Assembly: GCA_964247055.1 (NCBI GenBank)
Contig: OZ176052.1
Span: 13,206,001 to 13,270,000, forward strand
Direction of reading: 5' to 3'
DNA length: 64,000 bases
DNA from: Paragordius varius
Lineage: Eukaryota > Nematomorpha
Part shown: positions 26,140 through 38,996 of the stretch, in pieces
Layout of the letters: the number at the start of each line of letters is the position of its first letter
Numbering within the stretch: position 1 is the first letter of the stretch
Made by a program: the position numbers and the translations under genes
Notes under the pieces: generated by a model
The model's database searches: none
What the model saw: the letters and a program-made list of their open reading frames with translations, nothing else
What the model was told of the DNA's origin: nothing

Positions 26140-29100
26140 AAGACTACATCAAAATATAGAGATAGTTTGACAACTCTTTCATATCCGATTTTTACAACGA
26201 TACTTTAAAAATTAATGTGTTAAACTAGTCGCATCGATACTCAAGTTAAACTTTGTCCTTAAAAATCGGATATTGGTCACCGGTGAACATAATTATTTTT
26301 TATACATTCTCTTAGTAAAACTACATCAAAATATAGAGATAGTTTGACAAACTCTTTCATATCCGATTTTTACAACGATACTTTAAAAATTAATGTGTTA
26401 AACTAGTCGCATCGATACTCAAGTTAAACTTTGTCCTTAAAAATCGGATATTGGTCACCGGTGAACAAAACACTTTTTTATACATTCACTTAGTAAGACT
26501 ACATCAAAATATAGAGATAGGTTGACAAACTCTTTCATATCCGATTTTTACAACGATACTTTAAAAATTAATGTATTAAACTAGTCGCATCAATACTCAA
26601 GTTAAACTTTGTCCTTAAAAATCGGATATTGGTCACCGGTGAACATAATTATTTTTTATACATTCTCTTAGTAAAACTACATCAAAATATAGAGATAGTT
26701 TGACAAACTCTTTCATATCCGATTTTTACAACGATACTTTAAAAATTAATGTGTTAAATTAGTCGCATCGATACTCAAGTTAAACTTTGTCCTTAAAAAT
26801 CGGATATTGGTCACCGGTGAACAAAATTATTTTTTATACATTCTCTTAGCAAGACTACATCAAAATATAAAGATAGTTTGACAAACTCTTTCATATCCGA
26901 TTTTTACAACGATACTTTAAAAATTAATGTATAAAACTAGTCGTATCAATAAATCGCATCAATACTCAAGTTAAACTTTGTCCTTAAAAATCGGATATTG
27001 GTCACCGGTGAACATAATTTTTTTTTATACATTCTCTTAGTAAGACTACATCAAAATATAGAGATAGTTTGACAAACTCTTTCATATCCGATTTTTACAA
27101 CGATACTTTAAAAATTAATGTGTTAAACTAGTCGCATCGATACTCAAGTTAAACTTTGTCCTTAAAAATCGGATATTGGTCACCGGTGAACAAAATTATT
27201 TTTTATACATTCTCTTAGCAAGACTACATTAAAATATAGAGATAGTTTGACAGACTCTTTCATATCCGATTTTTACAACCATACTTTATAAATTAATGTA
27301 TAAAACTAGTCGTATCAATAAGTCGCATCAATACTCAAGTTAAACTTTGTCCTTAAAAATCGGATATTGGTAACCGGTGAACTAAATAATTTTTTATACA
27401 TTCACTTAGTAAGACTACATCAAAATATAGAGATAGTTTGACAAACTCTTTCATACCCGATTTTTACAACGATACTTTAAAAATTAATGAACTAGTCGCA
27501 TCGATACTCAAGTTAAACTTTGTCCTTAAAAATCGGATATTGGTCACCGGTGAAAAAAATTATTTTTTATACATTCTCTTAGCAAGACTACATCAAAATA
27601 TAGAGATAGTTTGACAAACTCTTTCATATCCGATTTTTACAACCATACTTTATAAATTAATGTATAAAACTAGTCGTATCAATAAGTCGCATCAATACTC
27701 AAGTTAAACTTTGTCCTTAAAAATCGGATATAGGTAACCGGTGAACAAAACACTTTTTTATACATTCACTTAGTAAGACTACATCAAAATATAGAGATAG
27801 GTTGACAAACTCTTTCATATCCGATTTTTACAACGATACTTTAAAAATTAATGTATTAAACTAGTCGCATCAATACTCAAGTTAAACTTTGTCCTTAAAA
27901 ATCTGATATTGGTCACTGGTGAATATAATTATTTTTTATACATTCTCTTAGTAAAACTACATCAAAATATAGAGATAGTTTGACAAACTCTTTCATATCC
28001 GATTTTTACAACGATACTTTAAAAATTAATGTGTTAAACTAGTCGCATCGATACTCAAGTTAAACTTTGTCCTTAAAAATCGGATATTGGTCACCGGTGA
28101 ACAAAATTATTTTTTATACATTCTCTAGCAAGACTACATCAAAATATAGAGATAGTTTGACAAACTCTTTCATATCCGATTTTTACAACCATACTTTATA
28201 AATTAATGTATAAAACTAGTCGTATTAATAAATCGCATCAATACTCAAGTTAAACTTTGTCCTTAAAAATCGGATATTGGTCACCGGTGAACATAATTAT
28301 TTTTTATACATTCTCTTAGTAAGACTACATCAAAATATAGAGATAGTTTGACAACTCTTTCATATCCGATTTTTACAACGATACTTTAAAAATTAATGTG
28401 TTAAACTAGTCGCATCGATACTCAAGTTAAACTTTGTCCTTAAAAATCGCTGGTCACCGGTGAAAAAAATTATTTTTTATACATTCTCTTAGCAAGACTA
28501 CATCAAAATATAGAGATAGTTTGACAAACTCTTTCATATCCGATTTTTACAACCATACTTTATAAATTAATGTATAAAACTAGTCGTATCAATAAGTCGC
28601 ATCAATACTCAAGTTAAACTTTGTCCTTAAAAATCGGATATAGGTAACCGGTGAACAAAATACTTTTTTATACATTCACTTAGTAAGACTACATCAAAAT
28701 ATAGAGATAGTTTGACAACTCTTTCATATCCGATTTTTACAACGATACTTTAAAAATTAATGTGTTAAACTAGTCGCATCGATACTCAAGTTAAACTTTG
28801 TCCTTAAAAATCGGATATTGGTCACCGGTGAACATAATTATTTTTTATACATTCTCTTAGTAAAACTACATCAAAATATAGAGATAGTTTGACAAACTCT
28901 TTCATATCCGATTTTTACAACGATACTTTAAAAATTAATGTGTTAAACTAGTCGCATCGATACTCAAGTTAAACTTTGTCCTTAAAAATCGGATATTGGT
29001 CACCGGTGAACAAAACACTTTTTTATACATTCACTTAGTAAGACTACATCAAAATATAGAGATAGGTTGACAAACTCTTTCATATCCGATTTTTACAACG

Positions 29101-31045
29101 ATACTTTAAAAATTAATGTATTAAACTAGTCGCATCAATACTCAAGTTAAACTTTGTCCTTAAAAATCGGATATTGGTCACCGGTGAACATAATTATTTT
29201 TTATACATTCTCTTAGTAAAACTACATCAAAATATAGAGATAGTTTGACAAACTCTTTCATATCCGATTTTTACAACGATACTTTAAAAATTAATGTGTT
29301 AAACTAGTCGCATCGATACTCAAGTTAAACTTTGTCCTTAAAAATCGGATATTGGTCACCGGTGAACAAAATTATTTTTTATACATTCTCTTAGCAAGAC
29401 TACATCAAAATATAAAGATAGTTTGACAAACTCTTTCATATCCGATTTTTACAACGATACTTTAAAAATTAATGTATAAAACTAGTCGTATCAATAAATC
29501 GCATCAATACTCAAGTTAAACTTTGTCCTTAAAAATCGGATATTGGTCACCGGTGAACATAATTTTTTTTTATACATTCTCTTAGTAAGACTACATCAAA
29601 ATATAGAGATAGTTTGACAAACTCTTTCATATCCGATTTTTACAACGATACTTTAAAAATTAATGTGTTAAACTAGTCGCATCGATACTCAAGTTAAACT
29701 TTGTCCTTAAAAATCGGATATTGGTCACCGGTGAACAAAATTATTTTTTATACATTCTCTTAGCAAGACTACATTAAAATATAGAGATAGTTTGACAGAC
29801 TCTTTCATATCCGATTTTTACAACCATACTTTATAAATTAATGTATAAAACTAGTCGTATCAATAAGTCGCATCAATACTCAAGTTAAACTTTGTCCTTA
29901 AAAATCGGATATTGGTAACCGGTGAACTAAATAATTTTTTATACATTCACTTAGTAAGACTACATCAAAATATAGAGATAGTTTGACAAACTCTTTCATA
30001 CCCGATTTTTACAACGATACTTTAAAAATTAATGAACTAGTCGCATCGATGCTCAAGTTAAACTTTGTCCTTAAAAATCGGATATTGGTCACCGGTGAAA
30101 AAAATTATTTTTTATACATTCTCTTAGCAAGACTACATCAAAATATAGAGATAGTTTGACAAACTCTTTCATATCCGATTTTTACAACCATACTTTATAA
30201 ATTAATGTATAAAACTAGTCGTATCAATAAGTCGCATCAATACTCAAGTTAAACTTTGTCCTTAAAAATCGGATATAGGTAACCGGTGAACAAAACACTT
30301 TTTTATACATTCACTTAGTAAGACTACATCAAAATATAGAGATAGGTTGACAAACTCTTTCATATCCGATTTTTACAACGATACTTTAAAAATTAATGTA
30401 TTAAACTAGTCGCATCAATACTCAAGTTAAACTTTGTCCTTAAAAATCTGATATTGGTCACTGGTGAATATAATTATTTTTTATACATTCTCTTAGTAAA
30501 ACTACATCAAAATATAGAGATAGTTTGACAAACTCTTTCATATCCGATTTTTACAACGATACTTTAAAAATTAATGTGTTAAACTAGTCGCATCGATACT
30601 CAAGTTAAACTTTGTCCTTAAAAATCGGATATTGGTCACCGGTGAACAAAATTATTTTTTATACATTCTCTAGCAAGACTACATCAAAATATAGAGATAG
30701 TTTGACAAACTCTTTCATATCCGATTTTTACAACGATACTTTAAAAATTAATGTGTTAAACTAGTCGCATCGATACTCAAGTTAAACTTTGTCCTTAAAA
30801 ATCGGATATTGGTCACCGGTGAAAAAAATTATTTTTTATACATTCTCTTAGCAAGACTACATCAAAATATAGAGATAGTTTGACAAACTCTTTCATATCC
30901 GATTTTTACAACCATACTTTATAAATTAATGTATAAAACTAGTCGTATCAATAAGTCGCATCAATACTCAAGTTAAACTTTGTCCTTAAAAATCGGATAT
31001 AGGTAACCGGTGAACAAAATACTTTTTTATACATTCACTTAGTAA
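26140..31045 (+). repeat. 14-monomer HOR: 2,545-bp copy then 2,359-bp copy
   Basis: Copy 1 is about 26140-28685 and copy 2 about 28685-31045. Markers at a 2,545-bp offset: GAACAAAACA at 26463 and 29008, and at 27743 and 30288; TGAACTAAAT at 27378 and 29923; TGAAAAAAAT at 27551 and 30096; TTTGACAACT at 26166 and 28711. From about 28190/30735 the offset becomes 2,359 bp (TGAAAAAAAT at 28461 and 30820; TGAACAAAAT at 28652 and 31011). Copy 2 therefore lacks one long-type monomer (186 bp). Shared one-off changes such as AATCTGATATTGGTCACTGG near 27902 and 30447 show the copies are recent. Confidence 0.92.
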
Positions 31046-32032
31046 GACTACATCAAAATATAGAGATAGTTTGACAAACTCTTTCATATCCGATTTTTAC
31101 AACGATACTTTAAAAATTAATGTATTAAACTAGTCGCATCAATACTCAAGTTAAACTTTGTCCTTAAAAATCGGATATTGGTCACCGGTGAACAAAATTA
31201 TTTTTTATACATTCTCTTAGTAAGACTACATCAAAATATAGAGATAGTGTGACAAACTCTTTCATATCCGATTTTCACAACGATACTTTAAAAATTAATG
31301 TATTAAACTAGTCGCATCAATACTCAAGTTAAACTTTGTCCTTAAAAATCGGATATTGGTCACCGGTGAACAAAATTATTTTTTATACATTCTCTTAGCA
31401 AGACTACATCAAAATATAGAGATAGTTTGAAGAAACTCTTTCATATCCGATTTTTACAACGATACTTTATAAATTAATGTATAAAACATGTCGTATCAAT
31501 AAGTCGCATCAATACTCAAGTTAAACTTTGTCCTTAAAAATCGGATATTGGTCACCGGTGAACAAAATTATTTTTTATACATTCTCTTAGTAAGACTACA
31601 TCAAATTATAGAGATAGTTTGACAAACTCTTTCATATCCGATTTTTACAACGATACTTTAAAAATTATGGTATTCAACCAGTCGCATCAATACTCAAGTT
31701 AAACTTTGTCCTTAAAAATCGGATATTGGTCACCGGTAAACAAAATTATTTTTTATACATTCTCTTAGTAAGACTACATCAAAATATAGAGATACTTTGA
31801 CAAACTCTATCATATCCTATTTTTACAACGATACTTTATAAATTAATGTATAAAACTAGTCGCATGATTACTCAAGTTAAACTTTGTCCTTAAAAATCGG
31901 ATATTTGTCACCGGTGAACAAAATTATTTTTTATACATTCTCTTAGTAGGACTACATCAAAATATAGAGATAGTTTGACAAACTCTTTCATATCCCATTT
32001 TTACAACGATACTTTATAAATTAATGTATAAA
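31046..32032 (+). repeat. Transition monomers between zones B and C
   Basis: The array returns to GCATCAATACTC monomers. Private changes appear once each, for example GTGTGACAAAC near 31246, GTTTGAAGAAACTC near 31425 and ACATGTCG near 31486. The GCATGATTACTC variant first appears at about 31862 and continues, scattered, to about 44330. No HOR is visible to me here. Confidence 0.7.
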
Positions 32033-33546
32033 ACTAGTCGTATCAATAAGTCGCATCAATACTCAAGTTTAACTTTGTCCTTAAAAATCGGATATTGGTC
32101 ACCGGTGAACAAAATAATTTTTTATACATTCTCTTAGTAAGACTACATCAAAATATAGAGATAGTTTAAAAAACTCTTTCATATCCGATTTTTACAACGA
32201 TACTTTATAAATTAATGTATAAAACTAGTCGTATCAATAAGTCGCATCAATACTCAAGTTAAACTTTGTCCTCAAAAATCGGATATTGGTCACCGGTGAA
32301 CAAAATAATTTTTTATACATTCTTTTAGTAAGACTACATCAAAATATAGAGATAGTTTGACAAAATCTTTCATATCCGATTTTTACAACGATACTTTATA
32401 AATTAATGTATAAAACTAGTCGTATCAATAAGTCGCATCAATACTCAAGTTAAACTTTGTCCTCAAAAATCGGATATTGGTCACCGGTGAACAAAATAAT
32501 TTTTTATACATTCTTTTAGTAAGACTACATCAAAATATAGAGATAGTTTGACAAAATCTTTCATATCCGATTTTTACAACGATACTTTAAAAATTACTGT
32601 ATTAAACTAGTCGCATCAATACTCAAGTTAAACTTTGTCCTTAAAAATCGAATATTGGTCACCGGTGAACAAAATTATTTTTTATACATTCTCTTAGTAA
32701 GACTACATCAAAATATAGAGATAGTTTGACAAAATCTTTCATATCCGATTTTTACAACGATACTTTATAAATTAATGTATAAAACTAGTCGTATCAATAA
32801 GTCGCATCAATACTCAAGTTAAACTTTGTCCTCAAAAATCGGATATTGGTCACCGGTGACAAAATAATTTTTTATACATTCTTTTAGTAAGACTACATCA
32901 AAATATAGAGATAGTTTGACAAACTCTTTCATATCCTATTTTTACAACGATACTTTATAAATTAATGTATATAACTAGTCGTATCAATAAGTCGCATCAA
33001 TACTCAAGTTAAACTTTGTCCTTAAAAATCGGATATTGGTCACCGGTGAACAAAATAATTTTTTATACATTCTCTTAGTAAGACTACATCAAAATATAGT
33101 GATAGTTTGACAAACTCTTTCATATCCGATTTTTACAACGATACTTTATAAATTAATGTATAAAACTAGTCGTATCAATAAGTCGCATCAATACTCAAGT
33201 TAAACTTTGTCCTTAAAAATCGGATATTGGTCACCGGTGAACAAAATAATTTTTTATACATTCTCTTAGTAAGACTACATCAAAATATAGAGATAGTTTG
33301 ACAAACTCTTTCATATCCGATTTTTACAACGATACTTTATAAATTAATGTATAAAACTAGTCGTATCAATAAGTCGCATCAATACTCAAGTTTAACTTTG
33401 TCCTTAAAAATCGGATATTGGTCACCGGTGAACAAAATTATTTTTTATACATTCTCTTAGTAAGACTACATCAAATTATAGAGATAGTTTGACAAACTCT
33501 TTCATATCCGATTTTTACAACGATACTTTAAAAATTATGGTATTAA
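32033..33546 (+). repeat. Run of 191-bp monomers
   Basis: ACTAGT starts at 32033, 32224, 32415, 32606, 32784, 32974, 33165, 33356 and the equivalent ACCAGT at 33547 give 191, 191, 191, 178, 190, 191, 191 and 191 bp. Seven of eight monomers are therefore the long form, the 190-bp one having lost a single base in GGTGACAAAA. Most have ACTTTATAAATT and the ATAAGTCGC joint. Three share TCCTCAAAAATCGG and CATTCTTTTAG (from about 32270, 32461 and 32830). This looks like amplification one monomer at a time, not HOR amplification. Confidence 0.92.
33165..33355 (+). repeat. Representative long monomer (191 bp) with 13-bp duplication
   Basis: This monomer differs in length from the short form only by an internal tandem duplication just after ACTAGT. 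AGTCGTATCAATA (33168-33180) is followed directly by AGTCGCATCAATA (33181-33193), matching at 12 of 13 bases. The next ACTAGT at 33356 gives exactly 191 bp. Two long subtypes exist: one joins the copies as ATAAGTCGC (as here), the other as ATAAATCGC. In the first 12 kb and in 31-44 kb the first subtype usually follows ACTTTATAAATT, so the variants travel together there. In 45-49 kb that link is broken. Confidence 0.95.
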
Positions 33547-33639
33547 ACCAGTCGCATCAATACTCAAGTTAAACTTTGTCCTTAAAAATCGGATATTGGT
33601 CACCGGTGAACAAAATTATTTTTTATACATTCTCTTAGT

Positions 33640-36600
33640 AAGACTACATCAAAATATAGAGATAGTTTGACAAACTCTTTCATATCCGATTTTTACAACG
33701 ATACTTTAAAAATTAATCTATAAAACTAGTCGCATGATTACTCAAGTTAAACTTTGTCCTTAAAAATCGGATATTTGTCACCGGTGAACAAAATTATTTT
33801 TTATACATTCTCTTAGTAGGACTACATATAAATATAGAGATAGTTTGGCAAACTCTTTCATATCCGATTTTTACAACAATACTTTAAAAATTAATGTATA
33901 AAACTAGTCGCATGATTACTCAAGTTTAACTTTGTCCTTAAAAATCGGATTTTGTCACCGGTGAACAAAATAATTTTTTATACATTCTCTTAGTAAGACT
34001 ACATCAAAATATAGAGATATTTTAACAAACTCTTTCATATCCGATTTTTACAACGATACTTTAAAAATTAATGTATTAAACTAGTCGCATCAATAAGTCG
34101 CATCAATACTCATGTTAAACTTTGTCCTTAAAAATCGGATATTGGTCACCGGTGAACAAAATTATTTTTTATACATTCTCTTAGTAAGACTACATCAAAA
34201 TATAGAGATAGTTTGACAAACTCTTTCATATCCGATTTTTACAACGATACTTTAAAAATTAATGTATAAAACTAGTCGCATCAATACTTAAGTTAAACTT
34301 TATCCTTAAAAATTGGATATTGGTCACCGGTGAACAAAATAATTTTATATACATTCTCTTAGTAAGACTACATCAAAATATAGAGATAGTTTGACAAACT
34401 CTTTCATATCCGATTTTTACAACGATACTTTAAAAATTATGGTATTTAACTAGTCGCATCAATACTCAAATTAAACTTTGTCCTTAAAAATCGGATATTG
34501 GTCACCGGTGAACAAAATTATTTTTTATATATTCTCTTAGCAAGACTACATCAAAATATAGAGATAGTTTGACAAACTCTTTCATATCCGATTTTCACAA
34601 CGATACTTTAAAAATTAATGTATAAAACTAGTCGTATCAATAAATCGCATCAATACTCAAGTTAAACTTTGTCCTTAAAAATCGGATATTGGTCACCGGT
34701 GAACAAAATTATTTTTTATACATTCTCTTAGTAGGACTACATCAAAATATAGAGATAGTTTGGCAAACTCTTTCATATCCGATTTTTACAACGATACTTT
34801 AAAAATTAATGTATAAAACTAGTCGCATCAACACTCAAGTTAAACTTTGTCCTTAAAAATCGGATATTGGTCACCGGTGAACAAAATAATTTTTTATACA
34901 TTCTCTTAGTAGGACTACATCAAAATATAGAGATAGTTTGGCAAACTCTTTCATATCCGATTTTTACAACGATACTTTAAAAATTAATGTATAAAACTAG
35001 TCGCATCAACACTCAAGTTTAACTTTGTCCTTAAAAATCGGATATTGGTCACCGGTGAACAAAATTATTTTTTATACATTCTCTTAGTAAGACTACATCA
35101 AATTATAGAGATAGTTTGACAAACTCTTTCATATCCGATTTTTACAACGATACTTTAAAAATTATGGTATTAAACTAGTCGCATCAATACTCAAGTTAAA
35201 CTTTGTCCTTAAAAATCGGATATTGGTCACCGGTGAACAAAATTATTTTTTATACATTCTCTTAGTAAGACTACATCAAAATATAGAGATAGTTTGACAA
35301 ACTCTTTCATATCCGATTTTTACAACGATACTTTAAAAATTAATGTATTAAACTAGTCGCATCAATACTCAAATTAAACTTTGTCCTTAAAAATCGGATA
35401 TTGGTCACCGGTGAACAAAATTATTTTTTATATATTCTCTTAGCAAGACTACATCAAAATATAGAGATAGTTTGACAAACTCTTTCATATCCGATTTTCA
35501 CAACGATACTTTAAAAATTAATGTATAAAACTAGTCGTATCAATAAATCGCATCAATACTCAAGTTAAACTTTGTCCTTAAAAATCGGATATTGGTCACC
35601 GGTGAACAAAATTATTTTTTATACATTCTCTTAGTAGGACTACATCAAAATATAGAGATAGTTTGGCAAACTCTTTCATATCCGATTTTTACAACGATAC
35701 TTTAAAAATTAATGTATAAAACTAGTCGCATCAACACTCAAGTTAAACTTTGTCCTTAAAAATCGGATATTGGTCACCGGTGAACAAAATAATTTTTTAT
35801 ACATTCTCTTAGTAGGACTACATCAAAATATAGAGATAGTTTGGCAAACTCTTTCATATCCGATTTTTACAACGATACTTTAAAAATTAATGTATAAAAC
35901 TAGTCGCATCAACACTCAAGTTTAACTTTGTCCTTAAAAATCGGATATTGGTCACCGGTGAACAAAATTATTTTTTATACATTCTCTTAGTAAGACTACA
36001 TCAAATTATAGAGATAGTTTGACAAACTCTTTCATATCCGATTTTTACAACGATACTTTAAAAATTATGGTATTAAACTAGTCGCATCAATACTCAAGTT
36101 AAACTTTGTCCTTAAAAATCGGATATTGGTCACCGGTGAACAAAATTATTTTTTATACATTCTCTTAGTAGGACTACATCAAAATATAGAGATAGTTTGG
36201 CAAACTCTTTCATATCCGATTTTTACAACGATACTTTAAAAATTAATGTATAAAACTAGTCGCATCAACACTCAAGTTAAACTTTGTCCTTAAAAATCGG
36301 ATATTGGTCACCGGTGAACAAAATAATTTTTTATACATTCTCTTAGTAGGACTACATCAAAATATAGAGATAGTTTGGCAAACTCTTTCATATCCGATTT
36401 TTACAACGATACTTTAAAAATTAATGTATTAAACTAGTCGCATCAATACTCAAGTTAAACTTTGTCCTTAAAAATCGGATATTGGTCACCGGTGAACAAA
36501 ATTATTTTTTATACATTCTCTTAGTAAGACTACATCAAAATATAGAGATAGTTTGACAAACTCTTTCATATCCGATTTTTACAACGATACTTTAAAAATT

Positions 36601-37741
36601 AATCTATAAAACTAGTCGCATGATTACTCAAGTTAAACTTTGTCCTTAAAAATCGGATATTTGTCACCGGTGAACAAAATTATTTTTTATACATTCTCTT
36701 AGTAGGACTACATATAAATATAGAGATAGTTTGGCAAACTCTTTCATATCCGATTTTTACAACAATACTTTAAAAATTAATGTATAAAACTAGTCGCATG
36801 ATTACTCAAGTTTAACTTTGTCCTTAAAAATCGGATTTTGTCACCGGTGAACAAAATAATTTTTTATACATTCTCTTAGTAAGACTACATCAAAATATAG
36901 AGATATTTTAACAAACTCTTTCATATCCGATTTTTACAACGATACTTTAAAAATTAATGTATTAAACTAGTCGCATCAATAAGTCGCATCAATACTCATG
37001 TTAAACTTTGTCCTTAAAAATCGGATATTGGTCACCGGTGAACAAAATTATTTTTTATACATTCTCTTAGTAAGACTACATCAAAATATAGAGATAGTTT
37101 GACAAACTCTTTCATATCCGATTTTTACAACGATACTTTAAAAATTAATGTATAAAACTAGTCGCATCAATACTTAAGTTAAACTTTATCCTTAAAAATT
37201 GGATATTGGTCACCGGTGAACAAAATAATTTTATATACATTCTCTTAGTAAGACTACATCAAAATATAGAGATAGTTTGACAAACTCTTTCATATCCGAT
37301 TTTTACAACGATACTTTAAAAATTATGGTATTTAACTAGTCGCATCAATACTCAAATTAAACTTTGTCCTTAAAAATCGGATATTGGTCACCGGTGAACA
37401 AAATTATTTTTTATATATTCTCTTAGCAAGACTACATCAAAATATAGAGATAGTTTGACAAACTCTTTCATATCCGATTTTCACAACGATACTTTAAAAA
37501 TTAATGTATAAAACTAGTCGTATCAATAAATCGCATCAATACTCAAGTTAAACTTTGTCCTTAAAAATCGGATATTGGTCACCGGTGAACAAAATTATTT
37601 TTTATACATTCTCTTAGTAGGACTACATCAAAATATAGAGATAGTTTGGCAAACTCTTTCATATCCGATTTTTACAACGATACTTTAAAAATTAATGTAT
37701 AAAACTAGTCGCATCAACACTCAAGTTAAACTTTGTCCTTA
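33640..37741 (+). repeat. 2,886-bp (16-mer) repeat, two flanking copies
   Basis: About 33640-34855 recurs at 36526-37741. Markers at exactly 2,886 bp: AATTAATCTA at 33711 and 36597, CATGTTAAAC at 34111 and 36997, AATTTTATAT at 34341 and 37227, ATTTTCACAA at 34591 and 37477. Both copies include a long monomer whose 13-bp duplication is perfect (AGTCGCATCAATA twice, starting 34083 and 36969). The sequence between the matched blocks holds the nested 903-bp repeat. Confidence 0.92.
34450..36165 (+). repeat. Nested 5-monomer repeat, 903 bp, two copies
   Basis: About 34450-35262 recurs at 35353-36165. ATTTTCACAA at 34591 and 35494, and CAACACTCAAGTTT at 35007 and 35910, are both 903 bp apart, equal to four short plus one long monomer. 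The unit includes two monomers with TAGGACTAC, AGTTTGGCAAACT and CATCAACACTC. Part of it appears a third time from about 36165 to 36400. It lies inside the 2,886-bp repeat, so this region shows three levels of repetition. Confidence 0.88.
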
Positions 37742-38996
37742 AAAATCGAATATTTGTCACCGGTGAACAAAATTATTTTTTATACATTCTCTTAGTAAGA
37801 CTACATCAAAATATAGAGTTAGTTTGACAAACTCTTTCATATCCGATTTTTACAACGATACTTTAAAAATTAATGTGTTAAACTAGTGTCATCAATACTC
37901 AAGCTAAACTTTGTCCTTAAAAATCGGATATTGGTCACCGGTGAACAAAATAAATTTTTATACATTCTCTTAGTAAGACTACATCAAAATATAGAGATAG
38001 TTTGACAAAATCTTTCATATCCGATTTTTACAACGATACTTTAAAAATTATGGTATTAAACCAGTCGCATCAATACTCAAGTTAAACTTTGTCCTTAAAA
38101 ATCGGATATTGGTCACCGGTGAACAAAATTATTTTTTATACATTCTCTTAGTAAGACTACATCAAAATATAGAGTTAGTTTGACAAACTCTTTCATATCC
38201 GATTTTTACCACGATACTTTAAAAATTAATGTGTTAAACTAGTGGCATCAATACTCAAGCTAAACTTTGTCCTTAAATATCGAATATTGGTCCCCGGTGA
38301 ACAAAATTATTTTTTATACATTCTCTTAGTAACTACATCAAAATATAGAGATAGTTTGACAAACTCTTTCATATCCGATTTTTACAACGATACTTTAAAA
38401 ATTATGGTATTAAACCAGTCGCATCAATACTCAAGTTAAACTTTGTCCTTAAAAATCAGATATTGGTCACCGGTGAACAAAATTATTTTTTATACATTCT
38501 CTTAGTAAGACTACATCAAAATATAGAGATAGTTTGACAAACTCTTTCATATCCGATTTTTACAACGATACTTTAAAAATTATGGTATTAAACCAGTCGC
38601 ATCAATACTCAAGTTAAACTTTGTCCTTAAAATACGGATATTGGTCACCGGTGAAGAAAATAATTTTTTATACATTCTCTTAGTAAGACTACATCAAAAT
38701 ATAGAGATAGTTTGACAAACTCTTTCATATCCGATTTTTACAACAATACTTTAAAAATTAATGTATAAAGCTAGTCGCATGATTACTCAAGTTAAACTTT
38801 GTACTTAAAAATCGGATATTGGTCACCGGTGAACAAAATAATTTTTTATACATTGTCTTAGTAAGACTACATCAAAATATAGAGATAGTTTGACAAACTC
38901 TTTCATATCCGATTTTTACAACGATACTTTAAAAATTAATGTATTAAACTAGTCGCATCAATACTCAAGTTAAACTTTGTCCTTAAAAATCGGATA

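Larger units (their letters stand above)
12880..30780 (+). repeat. Zone B: GCATCGATACTC subfamily
   Basis: In this stretch many monomers read GCATCGATACTC instead of GCATCAATACTC, creating an ATCGAT site. I first see it at about 12889 and last at about 30770; I did not see it outside. Companion variants are confined to or concentrated in the same zone: GAACATAATTTTTTT, GAACTAAATAA with CATTCACTTAG, AATGAACTAG (5 bp shorter than AATGTGTTAAACTAG), CTCTAGCAAG, GACAACTC, GACAGACTC and GAAAAAAATTA. The subfamily therefore expanded locally. The HOR blocks inside it are listed separately. Confidence 0.88.

Noticed and set aside
38242-38439. Open frame of 65 codons
   Set aside because: Same explanation: small indels in one monomer (for example TTAGTAACTACATC) remove stops over about 200 bp. 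The peptide matches the translation of any other monomer, so it is not a gene.
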